Shown in pieces: positions 48,065 through 57,702 of a DNA stretch of 64,000 bases. Position 1 is the stretch's first letter, and every line of letters starts with the position of its first letter. The stretch is from Halobacterium salinarum DSM 3754 (GTDB lineage: Archaea > Halobacteriota > Halobacteria > Halobacteriales > Halobacteriaceae). Position numbers and translations under genes: made by a program. Below the pieces are notes generated by a model. The model was not told the DNA's origin, searched no databases, and was given only the letters and a program-made list of their open reading frames with translations. The DNA lies in contig NZ_VRYN01000005.1 in NCBI RefSeq assembly GCF_008124605.1, positions 1 to 64,000 on the forward strand, in the 5' to 3' direction.

Positions 48065-49234
48065 ATGACCACGCGAGTTGTTGTTCTCGGTGCGGGGTAC
48101 GCTGGTGCGGGGGCAATCGCAGGGCTCGAGTCCGAACTCGGCCCGGACGCGGAACTCGTCTGGGTGGCCGACACGGACTACCACCTCGTGTTACACGAGG
48201 CCCACCGGGTGATCCGTGATCCGGGCGTCCAGGAGAAGATCACGATCCCCGTCGAGGACATCAAATCCCGAACCACGGAGTTCATCGAGGATTCGGTCAC
48301 GGACATCGACATCGACGAGCGCAGCGTCTCGCTTGCGGACGGCGACGACGTCGCGTACGATTATCTCGTCGTCGGCATCGGCTCGGAGACCGCAACCTAC
48401 GGCATCGAGGGGATGGCCGAACACCCACTGACGCTGAAGAGCCTCGACGATGCCATGGAGATCCACGAGCAGGTCCGGGAGGCCGCCCAGGACGCGACCC
48501 GTGACGACCCGGCGAACGTCGTCATCGGCGGCGCGGGGCTGTCCGGCATCCAGAGCGCGGGCGAGGTCGCTGAGTTCCGCGACCGCCACAACGCGCCGAT
48601 CGATGTCACGCTCGTGGAGGCGCTGCCGGAGATCTTCCCGCCGGGCGACAGCGAGATCCAGGGCGCGCTCCGCCACCGGTTGGAGGACGCTGGCGTGACC
48701 ATCCTCACCGACGACCCGATCACGGCGGCGTCCGAGGACGCCATCGAGTTCGACGAGCGGGACAGCCTCGACTACGACGTGTTCGTGTGGACCGGCGGCG
48801 TCACCGGGCCGAGCGAGCTCAGCGACGTGGAGATGGACGCCGAGCACAACCGCCTGCAGGCGTCCTCAACGCTGCAAGCCGACGACGAACGCGTGTTCGC
48901 CGTGGGTGACTGTTCGATGATCTCCCAAGGCAACGACGACGTCGCGCCGCCGACGGCGCAGGCCGCCTGGCAGGCCGCCGACGTGGTCGCGCGCAACGTC
49001 GCGCGCGCCATGGAGGGGCGACCGTTGGAGACGTGGACCTACGAGGACCAGGGCACCCTGGTGTCGGTGGGTGAGACGGCGATCGCACACGACGTGGAGA
49101 TGAGCGGGATCGCAGCGCCGATCCGGACGTTCGGGAACATGCCGGCGAAAGTGCTGAAGAAGGGCGCGGCGGCGCGCTGGATCGCGAAGATCACGTCGTG
49201 GTCGCGCGCGATGAAGGCGTGGGACGCACTGTAA
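48065..49234 (+). CDS. ndh: Type II NADH dehydrogenase / FAD-dependent oxidoreductase
   Basis: A 389-residue flavoprotein with two Rossmann motifs: VVVLGAGYAGAGAIAGL for FAD at the N-terminus and VVIGGAGLSGIQSAGEV for NADH. The C-terminal VFAVGDCSM contacts FAD. The C-terminal region (KVLKKGAAARWIAKITSW) is basic/amphipathic and could attach the enzyme to the membrane to feed electrons to menaquinone. A sulfide:quinone reductase-like role is less likely because no conserved Cys pair is seen. Confidence 0.82.
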   Translation: MTTRVVVLGAGYAGAGAIAGLESELGPDAELVWVADTDYHLVLHEAHRVIRDPGVQEKITIPVEDIKSRTTEFIEDSVTDIDIDERSVSLADGDDVAYDYLVVGIGSETATYGIEGMAEHPLTLKSLDDAMEIHEQVREAAQDATRDDPANVVIGGAGLSGIQSAGEVAEFRDRHNAPIDVTLVEALPEIFPPGDSEIQGALRHRLEDAGVTILTDDPITAASEDAIEFDERDSLDYDVFVWTGGVTGPSELSDVEMDAEHNRLQASSTLQADDERVFAVGDCSMISQGNDDVAPPTAQAAWQAADVVARNVARAMEGRPLETWTYEDQGTLVSVGETAIAHDVEMSGIAAPIRTFGNMPAKVLKKGAAARWIAKITSWSRAMKAWDAL

Positions 49235-49276
49235 TCGAACAGTAACTTTCGAGTACCGGCACGACGAAGCGCCGGT

Positions 49277-49432
49277 ATGCCCTCCGGTTTAGTTGCGCTC
49301 GTGCTCGGTGCGCTCGTCTCGGTAACAGTCCTTTCGTTCGGTGCCTACGTCGGCGCGCTCCGAGCGCTCGACGTGTACTTCTCCGATCAGGACAGTGTGT
49401 TCCTTTCGGACGACGCCGGGCCGCGTGAGTGA
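49277..49432 (+). CDS. 51-residue single-helix membrane protein
   Basis: ATG 49277 to TGA 49430-49432. The protein is MPSG followed by a hydrophobic helix (LVALVLGALVSVTVLSFGAY, about residues 5-24) and a short acidic tail. Its stop overlaps the start of the GrpB-like gene (TGATG), supporting real translation. No function is recognised. Confidence 0.6.
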   Translation: MPSGLVALVLGALVSVTVLSFGAYVGALRALDVYFSDQDSVFLSDDAGPRE

Positions 49433-49953
49433 TGGTCGGGCTAGCGCGCGACACGGTCGAACTGGAACCCCACGACTCGGCGTGGCACGACGCCTACGAG
49501 CGCGAGGCCCAGCGCCTCCGCGAACTCGTCGGCGACCGGGTGCTGGACTTCCAGCACGTGGGTAGCACCGCCGTCGACGGCCTGCCAGCGAAACCCGTCA
49601 TCGACGTGCTCGCCGTCGTTGACGACGACTCGACTGCCGACGACCTCGCCGTGGTGCTGGCGGCTCACGGCTACGAGCACCGGCCGAACGACGACGTGCC
49701 CGATCGCGTGTTCCTCGCGAAGGGGCCGCGCTCGGAGCGCACGCATTACCTCTCGCTGGTCACTCGGGACAGCGACTGTTATCGCGAGCAGATCGCGTTC
49801 CGGGACGCCCTTCGCAGCAGCCCCGACCGCCGCGAGGAGTACGCCGACCTGAAACGCGAACTGGCGGCCGAACACGCCGACGACCGGCGCGCGTACACGG
49901 CGGCGAAGAGTGCGTACGTCGAGCGCATGCTAGCGCTCGTGGACTCGGATTAG
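49432..49953 (+). CDS. GrpB/UPF0157-family nucleotidyltransferase-like protein
   Basis: A 173-residue member of the UPF0157/GrpB family, which has a nucleotidyltransferase-like core. The signature VLDFQHVGSTAVDGLPAKPV, then IDVLAVVDDD, is clear; later RTHYLSLVTRDSD is also typical. ATG 49432 overlaps the upstream small gene. It is convergent with the uridine phosphorylase gene (4-bp overlap). Confidence 0.82.
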   Translation: MVGLARDTVELEPHDSAWHDAYEREAQRLRELVGDRVLDFQHVGSTAVDGLPAKPVIDVLAVVDDDSTADDLAVVLAAHGYEHRPNDDVPDRVFLAKGPRSERTHYLSLVTRDSDCYREQIAFRDALRSSPDRREEYADLKRELAAEHADDRRAYTAAKSAYVERMLALVDSD

Positions 49954-50771
49954 TCGAGGCTCATGCCAGCGTGCCACTGGTCGACGCCCGCCGCCGCCTT
50001 CCGCTGGTCCATTTTCGCGAGCAGGTGGACCGCCAGGCTCGCCGTTTCCGAAGCGGTTGATTCGCCCTCGGTGAGGAACTCGCCGGTCTCGCGGTTCGCG
50101 AACACCGAGCAGACGGCACCGGCGCGCAGGCCGTAGACGTTCGCGAGCGTGCAGATGGCGGCGGCCTCCATCTCGATGTTCTTCACGTTCGCGTCGCGGA
50201 GTTCGTCGAGCATCGCGTCGGCGCCGGGCGCGCGGAACCCCTCGAAGCCGTCGCGGCCCTGGCCGGCGTAGAAGGAGTCCGCAGACATCGTGAGCCCGAC
50301 GTGGTAGTCGTGGCCGAGGCGTTCGGCGGCGGCGATCAGCGCGGCGACGACTTCGTGATCGGCGACTGCCGGGTAGTCCTCGCGCACGTACTCGTCGGTC
50401 GTGCCCTCTTGACGGACCGCGCCGCGCGTGATGACCAGGTCGCCGGGTTCCATGTCGGCCTGGAGCGCGCCACACGATCCGACGCGGATGAACGTGTCAG
50501 CGCCCGCACGCGCGAGCTCTTCGACGGCGATGGCGGCCGACGGCGAGCCGATGCCCGTCGACGTGACGGAGATCGGCGTGCCGTCGTACGCGCCGGTCGC
50601 GGTGCGGTATTCGCGGTGGTGGGCCATCTCCTCGTGGTCGTCCCACAGCGGCGTGATGGTGTCGACTCGCTCCGGGTTCCCCGGCAACAACACGGCGTCA
50701 GCGATGTCCTCGGCGGCGACTTCCAGGTGGTATTGGACCTCGTCGTTGGGGTCCTCGCTCGTTCCGGGCAT
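49950..50771 (-). CDS. udp: Uridine phosphorylase
   Basis: A 273-residue nucleoside phosphorylase (PNP/UDP family I), cleaving uridine with phosphate to uracil and ribose-1-phosphate. Characteristic blocks are DAVLLPGNPERVDTI, TSTGIGSPSAAIAVEELA, RVGSCGALQ and the late EMEAAAICTLA that binds the nucleoside ribose. It is the last gene of the nucleoside operon. Confidence 0.9.
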   Translation of the reverse strand: MPGTSEDPNDEVQYHLEVAAEDIADAVLLPGNPERVDTITPLWDDHEEMAHHREYRTATGAYDGTPISVTSTGIGSPSAAIAVEELARAGADTFIRVGSCGALQADMEPGDLVITRGAVRQEGTTDEYVREDYPAVADHEVVAALIAAAERLGHDYHVGLTMSADSFYAGQGRDGFEGFRAPGADAMLDELRDANVKNIEMEAAAICTLANVYGLRAGAVCSVFANRETGEFLTEGESTASETASLAVHLLAKMDQRKAAAGVDQWHAGMSLD

Positions 50772-50824
50772 ACACCCGCTTCGATGTGCGCCCGCAAAGT
50801 GTCTTGGTGTTCGCGCCCGCTGCG

Positions 50825-51229
50825 CTACGCGTCCAGGTTCGACGCCGTGATGGTGTCCGGCAGCAGCTCGCCGAGCGTGTACGTGACCACGCCGGCGGTG
50901 TCGTCGCCGCTGTCACAGAGGATCGTGAGGTCGTCGGCGGCGAACTCCGCGAGCGTCTGGCGGCACATGCCACACGGCGTCACCGCGTCCCGCTGGCTCG
51001 ACGTGACCGCGAGGCGCTGGAAGTCGGTGTCGCCGGCGCTGACCGCCTTCCCGACGGCGACCTCCTCGGCGTGCAGGCTGTTCGAGTAGTTCGCGTTCTC
51101 GATGTTGCAGCCCGTGTAGACCGCGCCGCTTGCGGTGTCCAGTGCGGCCCCGACCTTGTACTCGGAGTACGGAACGTGGGCGGCCGCGGTTGCGTCACGG
51201 GCCGCCGCAAGGAGGTCATCGGTGTCCAT
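50825..51229 (-). CDS. cdd: Cytidine deaminase
   Basis: A 134-residue tetrameric zinc deaminase converting cytidine to uridine. CNIENANYSNSLHAEEVAV carries the Cys-His-Ala-Glu active site (His-Ala-Glu motif), and TPCGMCRQTLAEF gives the PCxxC zinc ligands. It feeds uridine phosphorylase directly downstream. ATG 51229 is used; the long frame upstream is a shadow of the permease gene. Confidence 0.94.
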   Translation of the reverse strand: MDTDDLLAAARDATAAAHVPYSEYKVGAALDTASGAVYTGCNIENANYSNSLHAEEVAVGKAVSAGDTDFQRLAVTSSQRDAVTPCGMCRQTLAEFAADDLTILCDSGDDTAGVVTYTLGELLPDTITASNLDA

Positions 51230-51279
51230 ACCACATGACAGTTCGAGCACGGACAAGAGTCCGGTGTTCCCGGCGCGGG

Positions 51280-52365
51280 TCAGCGGTCGTCGCCGGACTC
51301 GTAGTACTCGCCGGCCGCCTCCGGGATCCGGGTGCGACCCACGAGCACGAGCACCACGACGACCGTGACGTAGGGAATGACTTGAATCAGCTGGGAGGGC
51401 ACCTCGTAGGGCGTGAACTGCTGGATGCCGATCTGGAGTGATTCCAGTCCGGAGAACAGCATCGCGGCCCCGAACGTCCCCAGGGGGTTGTAGTTCCCGA
51501 AGAGGTAGGTGGCGATCGCGATGAAGCCCTTGCCGTCGATCATCGTGGTGCCGTTGCCGACGAACGACCCGACGTGTCCGACCGAGAGCGCCGCGCCGCC
51601 CATGCCGGACAGCAGCCCCGAGACGAGCACGCTCGCGTACCGGACGCGATGCACGTTCACGCCCGCGGTGTCGAGGGCGTTGGGGTTCTCCCCGGAGGCC
51701 TCCACCCACCGCCCGAAGGCGGTGTGGTTGAGCACGTACCACGACACCGCGACCGCGCCGAACATCAGGTAGACGATGGGGTTGGCGCGCAACAGCACGT
51801 GGCCGACGTACGACAGGATGCCGACGCCGGAGTTCACGAACGCGTCGTGGAGGACCGGCACCGTCCACTCGCTGAAGCGGTTGATCGAGGTCGTGTTCTT
51901 GCCGCCGAACACGACCGAGGACGCGAACGGGGCGAGCCCGAGCGCCACCAGCCACACCGCGAGCCCGGCGATGATCTGGTCGGCCTCGTACTTGATGCAG
52001 ACCACCGCGAACAGCCCCGCGAGCAACACGCTTGCGAGGACGCCGCCCGCGAACCCGGTCCACAGCGCGGCGCTGGTGGTTCCGCCCAGCGCCCACGCGA
52101 CGAGCACCGCGGTGAACGAGGAGATGATGAGCAGTCCCTCCAGGCCGATATTGATGACGCCCGACTTCTCTGCGAAGATGCCGCCCAGCGCCGCCAGCGT
52201 GATGGGGACCGCGAGCCGGAGCGCGATCTCCGCCATGATTGGGCGGGACGCGATGCCGAGGAGTTCCCCGGCGACGCTGCCCGGGAACACCACGCCGAGC
52301 GCGACGACGACGGCGGCGAGCCCGCCGAGCGCGGCCATGAGGGTGCCGCGGTCCGGCTTACGCAT
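51280..52365 (-). CDS. Nucleoside ABC transporter permease 2
   Basis: A 361-residue permease with about eight to ten helices of the BPD_transp_2 type (as in bacterial NupQ). The conserved NIGLEGLLIISSF sits in an early loop, and later TYLFGNYNPLGTFGAAM is a typical cytoplasmic loop. ATG 52365 (MRKPDRG) overlaps the preceding permease gene by 8 bp. The transporter probably imports nucleosides. Confidence 0.85.
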   Translation of the reverse strand: MRKPDRGTLMAALGGLAAVVVALGVVFPGSVAGELLGIASRPIMAEIALRLAVPITLAALGGIFAEKSGVINIGLEGLLIISSFTAVLVAWALGGTTSAALWTGFAGGVLASVLLAGLFAVVCIKYEADQIIAGLAVWLVALGLAPFASSVVFGGKNTTSINRFSEWTVPVLHDAFVNSGVGILSYVGHVLLRANPIVYLMFGAVAVSWYVLNHTAFGRWVEASGENPNALDTAGVNVHRVRYASVLVSGLLSGMGGAALSVGHVGSFVGNGTTMIDGKGFIAIATYLFGNYNPLGTFGAAMLFSGLESLQIGIQQFTPYEVPSQLIQVIPYVTVVVVLVLVGRTRIPEAAGEYYESGDDR

Positions 52366-53581
52366 CGACGTCACCCCCGACGCCGAGGCGGCCGCCAAGC
52401 AGCCTGAAGAACTCTGGCATCGCGACGAACAGGATGATGAGTCCGCGGAGCACGTCCACCAGCGCCGGCGGAACGTTCGTCCCGAACCCGATGGCAGCGG
52501 ACCCGCTTTTGAGCACGCCGAACAGGAGCGCGGCGAACCCGACGCCGAGCGGGTTGTTGCCGGCGAGGATGGAGACGGTGATGCCGTCGAACCCGAGCTG
52601 TGGGAGGTTCGAGAGCCACCGCCCCTGCACCATCAGCACGAGCATCGCGCCCGAAATACCCCCGAGCGCGCCCGAAATGCCCATGCTCGTGACCATCGTG
52701 CGTTTCTCCTTGACGCCGCCGTAGGCGGCCGCCTCGGGCTGCGAGCCGCTGGTGCGGAGGTCGTACCCGAACGAGGTGCGCGCGAGCAGGTACGCGACGC
52801 CGACGACGAGCGCCACCGCGAACAGCAGGCCGAGGAGGCTGAAGTTGTCCCGTGGTTGGAACCCGAAGGGGACGTTGGGGATCCGGGCGGCGGCCGGAAT
52901 GGTGGCGGTCTGCACCAGCGAGCTGTCGGCGGGCGTGAACCACGTCGACACCGCGACGTACGCGAGGTTGGCGGCCACGAAGTTCAGCATGATCGTGGTG
53001 ATCACCTCGTTGGCGTCGGCGTACGCTTTCAGCGCGCCGGGGATCGCTCCCCAGACGCCGCCCGCGAGTGCGCCCGCGACGATGCCGACGGGGACGAGCA
53101 CGAGCGTCCCGACAACGCCACCCGGAACGAGCGGGGCGGCGTAAACGGTGGCGAGTGCGGCGGCGAGCGCGCCCAGGAGCAACTGCCCCTGCACCCCGAT
53201 GTTGAACATGCCCGCGCGGAACGACACTGCGACCGCGAGCCCGGTGAACACCAGCAGCGTCGTGGACCGGAGCAGCGACGCCACCCGGAAATCCAGGGGC
53301 GTCCAGGTGCCGGTCCCGAACAACACCTGCTCGGGGTGGCCGATCGCGCCGAGGAACAGCTCGCTGTAGACCGCAAACGGATCGTAACACGACGGCGTCC
53401 GCACGCCGAAGATGGTGGGGTGCGTGGTGCACGAGGCCGCCAACCCGGCGAGCGTGACGATCACGAAGCCGACGGCGACCGCGAGCACGAGCGCGGCGAC
53501 GCTGATGACGAGGCGTTCTTTCACCGATGCGTCGACAAGCCGTGCGATCGCGCGCCGCCATCGTGGTGTGTCCTGGCTCAT
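52358..53581 (-). CDS. Nucleoside ABC transporter permease 1
   Basis: A 407-residue permease of the same type (NupP-like), with the family loop FNIGVQGQLLLGAL and later VSILAGNNPLGVGFAALLFG. An extracytoplasmic loop contains two Cys (SCTTHPTIFGVRTPSCYDPF). Its ATG overlaps the ATPase gene stop (ATGA), and its 3' end overlaps permease 2. Confidence 0.86.
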   Translation of the reverse strand: MSQDTPRWRRAIARLVDASVKERLVISVAALVLAVAVGFVIVTLAGLAASCTTHPTIFGVRTPSCYDPFAVYSELFLGAIGHPEQVLFGTGTWTPLDFRVASLLRSTTLLVFTGLAVAVSFRAGMFNIGVQGQLLLGALAAALATVYAAPLVPGGVVGTLVLVPVGIVAGALAGGVWGAIPGALKAYADANEVITTIMLNFVAANLAYVAVSTWFTPADSSLVQTATIPAAARIPNVPFGFQPRDNFSLLGLLFAVALVVGVAYLLARTSFGYDLRTSGSQPEAAAYGGVKEKRTMVTSMGISGALGGISGAMLVLMVQGRWLSNLPQLGFDGITVSILAGNNPLGVGFAALLFGVLKSGSAAIGFGTNVPPALVDVLRGLIILFVAMPEFFRLLGGRLGVGGDVDA

Positions 53582-55098
53582 TGTTCCTCCGGGTGTTGGC
53601 CGGCCATCAGGAGGCCGAGTGCTTCTTCGGTCACGGTGTCGGGGTCGACTTCGTCCATGACGCGGCCCTCGTACAGCACCGCGAGGCGGTCCGAGAGGCT
53701 CGTCACTTCGTCGAGTTTCGAGGACACCAACAGCACCGCAGTCCCCTCGTCGCGGAGCTCAAGCAGGCGCTCGCGGATGAACTCCGTCGACCCGATGTCG
53801 ACGCCCCGCGTCGGATGCATGACGACGACGAGATCGGGGTCGCGTTCGAACTCGCGGCCCACGATGAACTTCTGTTGGTTGCCCCCGGACAGCGAGGCGG
53901 CGGTGGCGTCGGCGTCGCGCGGCCGCACGTCGTAGGTGTCGATGACGTCGGTGGCGTGCGTGCGCGCCGACTGCCAGTCGATGCGGCTCCCGGTGGTGAA
54001 CGCGGGGGCGCGCTGGCTCCCGAGGATGCCGTTGGCGACGAGGTCCGAATCCATCACGAGGCCGCGCTCGTGGCGGTCCTCGGGCACGTACGCCATCCCG
54101 GCCTCGATGTGGTGGCGGCGGGAACGCTGGGTCACGTCCTCGCCGTCGAAGGTCACGGCCCCGGCGTCGGGGACGCGCAGCCCGGTGATCGCTTCGACGA
54201 GTTCGGCCTGCCCGTTGCCGTCGACGCCCGCGATGCCGTACACTTCACCGGCGCGAACGCGCATGGACACGTCGGCGACGCGGTCGATGCCGTCCCCGTC
54301 GGTCACCGTGAGCGAGTCCACGTCGAGCACCGTGTCGCCGGGCGCGCCGGCGTCGGCGTCGATGTCGAGTAAGACCTCGCGTCCGACCATCAGCTCGGCG
54401 AGCTCTTCGCGGGTGGTGTCCGCGGTCGGCAGTGCGCCGACGGTCTTGCCGTCACGCAGAACGGTCACGTCGTCGGCGGCGTGCAGCGCCTCCCCGAGCT
54501 TGTGCGTGATGAAGATGATCGTCTTCCCCTCGGCGGTGAGTTCCCCGAGCACCTCGAAGAGGTCATCCACCTCCTGGGGTGTGAGCACAGCGGTCGGTTC
54601 GTCGAGGATGAGCACGTCAGCCCCCCGGTAGAGGGCTTTCAGGATTTCGACGCGCTGCTGGACGCCGACGCTGACGTCCGCGACGCGTGCGGTGGGGTCC
54701 ACGTCGAAGCCGTACCGGTCACAGAGGTCGTCGACGGCGGCCCGAGCGGCCTCGCGGTCCACGCGCAGCCCCCGCCACTTTCGGGGTTCGTTGCCCAGGA
54801 CGACGTTCTCGGCGACGGTCATCGAGTCCACGAGCATGAAATGCTGGTGGATCATCCCGATGCCCGCGTCGATGGCGTCCCGGGGCGAGTCGAACGCCCG
54901 TTCGGTGCCGTCTACGGACACCGTCCCTTCGTCGGGCTCGTACAGCCCGTAGAGGACGTTCATCAGTGTGGTTTTGCCAGCGCCGTTCTCGCCGAGCAGC
55001 GCGTGGACGGTTCCCTCTTCGACGGTCAGCGTGACGTCGTCGTTGGCCACGACGCCGGGAAATCGCTTCGTGATTCCCGACAGGGAAATCGAAGTCAT
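53578..55098 (-). CDS. Nucleoside ABC transporter ATPase (duplicated NBD)
   Basis: A 506-residue protein with two nucleotide-binding domains in tandem, as in sugar/nucleoside importers. NBD1 has Walker A GENGAGKTTLM, signature VSVGVQQRVEILKAL and Walker B VLILDEPTAVLTP. NBD2 has degenerate Walker A-like GVDGNGQAELVEA, signature LSGGNQQKFIVGRE and Walker B-like LVVVMHPTRGVD. The Walker B Glu in NBD2 is replaced by His-Pro, as usual for this family. Confidence 0.9.
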   Translation of the reverse strand: MTSISLSGITKRFPGVVANDDVTLTVEEGTVHALLGENGAGKTTLMNVLYGLYEPDEGTVSVDGTERAFDSPRDAIDAGIGMIHQHFMLVDSMTVAENVVLGNEPRKWRGLRVDREAARAAVDDLCDRYGFDVDPTARVADVSVGVQQRVEILKALYRGADVLILDEPTAVLTPQEVDDLFEVLGELTAEGKTIIFITHKLGEALHAADDVTVLRDGKTVGALPTADTTREELAELMVGREVLLDIDADAGAPGDTVLDVDSLTVTDGDGIDRVADVSMRVRAGEVYGIAGVDGNGQAELVEAITGLRVPDAGAVTFDGEDVTQRSRRHHIEAGMAYVPEDRHERGLVMDSDLVANGILGSQRAPAFTTGSRIDWQSARTHATDVIDTYDVRPRDADATAASLSGGNQQKFIVGREFERDPDLVVVMHPTRGVDIGSTEFIRERLLELRDEGTAVLLVSSKLDEVTSLSDRLAVLYEGRVMDEVDPDTVTEEALGLLMAGQHPEEQ

Positions 55099-55122
55099 CA
55101 GTGTGGTCGGGTGTCGGTGCGG

Positions 55123-56172
55123 CTACGGCTCCGTCGGAACGTCGATGTCCCCGGCGATGAGTTCAGTGCGACTCTTCGAGACGGCGTCTTTGACCGACTG
55201 CGGGATCTCGGCGCCGAGCTGGTCGCCGTAGACCGCCGCGACGCCGTCGTCTTCGAGCCCGAGGCGGGTCGTCTCCCCGCCCGCGAAGTTCCCGTTGGCG
55301 ACCGCGTTGATGGCGTTGTAGACGGCGGTGTCGACGCGCTTGACCATGCTCGCGAGGACGACGTCGGCGAAATCCGACTTGGTGACGGACTGATCGCGGT
55401 CCACGCCGATGGCGAACCGGCCGATGTCCTGTGCGGCGCGGAACACGCCATCGCCGGTCGCAGCGGACGCGTGGTAGATGATGTCCGCCCCGGAGTTGAA
55501 CATCGACCGTGCCTGTGACTGGCCCGCCGACGGGTCGTTGAAGCTGCCGACGTACGACGACAGCACGTCGATGTCCTCGCTGACGTCGTTCACGCCGGCG
55601 GTGAACCCGGCTTCGAACTTCTTGATGAGCGGGGTTTCTATGCCGCCCACGAACCCGACCGTGGTGGCGTCGGGGTTGGTCGCGCCGCTGCCCGCGCTGA
55701 ACTCGCGCTGGGTGAGCAGCCCCGCCAGCTCGCCCACGAGGTAGGAGCCCGCTTCCTCGCGGAACCGGTAGCTCGCGACGTTGTCCTGGTCGACGGTTTC
55801 GTCGACGAGCGCCCACCGCTGGTCGGGGAAGTCAGCGGCGTTCGTCGCCAGTGCGTCCTTCTGTGCGTACCCCACACAGTTCACCAGATCGAAGCTGCCG
55901 TCCTGGGCGTACTGCTGTTGGTCGGTTGCGAACTCGGAGTTGTTCTCCGGCTGGGACTCCTCGTACGTGATGTCCAGCTCTTTTTTCGCCCGTTCGAGGC
56001 CTTGTTTGGCTTGGTCGTTGAACGAGCCGTCGCCGAGACCCCCAGTCCCGTACACCGTGCCGACCTTCGTGGTGTCGCCGCCGCCGCCGCCACTACTACA
56101 ACCTGCGACCAGCGATGCGCCAACTGTTCCCCCCGCTAGTTTCAGGAATTCCCGTCGGTCGAAATCGGCCAT
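55123..56172 (-). CDS. BmpA-family nucleoside-binding lipoprotein
   Basis: A 349-residue solute-binding protein of the BmpA/Med/PnrA type. The N-terminus is a twin-arginine signal with lipobox: RREFLKLAGG, hydrophobic stretch, and LVAGC with Cys25 as lipid anchor. Motifs such as VGTVYGTGGLGDGSFNDQA and VGFVGGIETPLI are characteristic. It captures nucleosides outside the cell. It is first in the operon; ATG 56172 is chosen. Confidence 0.9.
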   Translation of the reverse strand: MADFDRREFLKLAGGTVGASLVAGCSSGGGGGDTTKVGTVYGTGGLGDGSFNDQAKQGLERAKKELDITYEESQPENNSEFATDQQQYAQDGSFDLVNCVGYAQKDALATNAADFPDQRWALVDETVDQDNVASYRFREEAGSYLVGELAGLLTQREFSAGSGATNPDATTVGFVGGIETPLIKKFEAGFTAGVNDVSEDIDVLSSYVGSFNDPSAGQSQARSMFNSGADIIYHASAATGDGVFRAAQDIGRFAIGVDRDQSVTKSDFADVVLASMVKRVDTAVYNAINAVANGNFAGGETTRLGLEDDGVAAVYGDQLGAEIPQSVKDAVSKSRTELIAGDIDVPTEP

Positions 56173-56274
56173 GCGTGCCAATGTTGAGGGTGACAAGTTA
56201 TGATAAACGTGCCGCTTTCGCCAGCTACTGTGGCCGATTTCGACATATGTGTGTGGCTGTTGTCCGCGACGCGA

Positions 56275-57657
56275 TCAGACGTCGCTGACGGTCGACGCCA
56301 CGACGTCGGTAACGGCGTCGACGAGCTCGTCGACGTCGCTGCTCTCGGCGTACACGCGGACGTACGGTTCGGTCCCGCTGGGGCGCACCAGCGTCCAGGA
56401 TCCGTCGGCGAACGCGAGCCGGACGCCGTACTCGGTTTCCACGTCGGCGTCCGGGTGGGCGTCGGGCAGCCGGTCCGCGACGGCGTCCATCACGGCGGCT
56501 TTCTTCTCGTCCGGGCAGTCGACGCTGACCTTCCGGTAGGGGCGCTCTGTCACCGGATCGCGGAGCGGCGCGAGACCGCCGGCGTCGGCGACCAGCCGCG
56601 ACAGCACTGCGGCGGACGCGACGCCGTCGATCCAACCGCCGAACGCAGTGTGGATATGCTTCCAGGGTTCGGCCGCGAACACGACGTCGCTGCCGTCGTC
56701 GCGGGCCGCGGCGATGCCCTCGTGGAGCGCCCCCAACTGGACGCGCTCGACGCGCCCTCCGGCCGCCGTGACCCGGTCGTCGATGCGGCCGCTGGCGTTC
56801 GGCGTGGTCACCACGACCGGGTCGGCGGCGTCGCTGGTCCGCGTGTAGTGGTCGGCGAGGATCGCGACGATGGTGTCCTCGTGGACGATGTCGCCGTCGC
56901 CGTCGACGATGACGATGCGGTCGGCGTCGCCGTCGTGGGCGATCCCGAACGCCGCGTCACCGGTGGCGACGAACTCCCGAAGGTCGGTGACCGTCTCGGG
57001 CGTTGGTTTGCTCGGCCGCCCGGGGAAATGCCCGTCGACGTTGGCGTTCAGCGTGACGACGTGCGCGCCGAGCGCCCGCAGGACGTGGGGGGTGGCGACC
57101 GCAGCGACGCCGTTGCCACAGTCCACGGCGACCGTGGTCCCGTCGAGGGGCGCGCCGTGGTCGCGCGCGAACGCCTCGACGGCCGCCCGGTAGTCGGGGC
57201 GCACCGTCGCCGACTCCGCGCTGCCCCACTCCGCCCACGCGGCGTACTCCGTGTCAGCCGCCACCCGCGTTTCGATGGCGCGCTCGGCGTCGCTGTCGTA
57301 CTCCCGGCCGTCCGCAAACAGCTTGATGCCGTTGTCCGACGGCGGGTTGTGGCTGGCGGTCACCTGGATGCCGCGTCGCCCCCGGCTCGCGTACGCCAGC
57401 GCCGGGGTCGGTAACACGCCGCCGCGGATCACGCGCGCACCGCCGGCGGCCAGCCCCGCAGTGACCGCGGCGATCAGTGCCGGGCCGGTTTCGCGGCCGT
57501 CCCGGGAGACAACGAACTCCGGCGTGTCGCCGGGCGCGGTGGTTGCGGCGGCGGTGCCGACAGCCAGGGCCAGCTGTGGCGTGACCGTCTCGACCGCGTC
57601 CCCCCTGATTCCTGCCGTCCCGAACAGCTCGACACGACCGTCGTCGGTGTCGTCCAT
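56275..57657 (-). CDS. Phosphohexomutase (phosphoglucomutase/phosphomannomutase family)
   Basis: A 460-residue alpha-D-phosphohexomutase. It starts LFGTAGIRGDAVETVTPQLA. The catalytic serine lies in QVTASHNPPSDNGIKLF, the magnesium loop is AHDGDADRIVIVDGDG, and the C-terminal phosphate-binding region is VRPSGTEPYVRVYAES. Family members act on glucose, mannose or glucosamine phosphates; position beside a nucleoside operon raises the possibility of phosphopentomutase activity. Confidence 0.88.
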   Translation of the reverse strand: MDDTDDGRVELFGTAGIRGDAVETVTPQLALAVGTAAATTAPGDTPEFVVSRDGRETGPALIAAVTAGLAAGGARVIRGGVLPTPALAYASRGRRGIQVTASHNPPSDNGIKLFADGREYDSDAERAIETRVAADTEYAAWAEWGSAESATVRPDYRAAVEAFARDHGAPLDGTTVAVDCGNGVAAVATPHVLRALGAHVVTLNANVDGHFPGRPSKPTPETVTDLREFVATGDAAFGIAHDGDADRIVIVDGDGDIVHEDTIVAILADHYTRTSDAADPVVVTTPNASGRIDDRVTAAGGRVERVQLGALHEGIAAARDDGSDVVFAAEPWKHIHTAFGGWIDGVASAAVLSRLVADAGGLAPLRDPVTERPYRKVSVDCPDEKKAAVMDAVADRLPDAHPDADVETEYGVRLAFADGSWTLVRPSGTEPYVRVYAESSDVDELVDAVTDVVASTVSDV

Positions 57658-57702
57658 GCGCGACGCCAGCGCGCCCGCACACTTAGCTATCCCTATCTGG
57701 GG

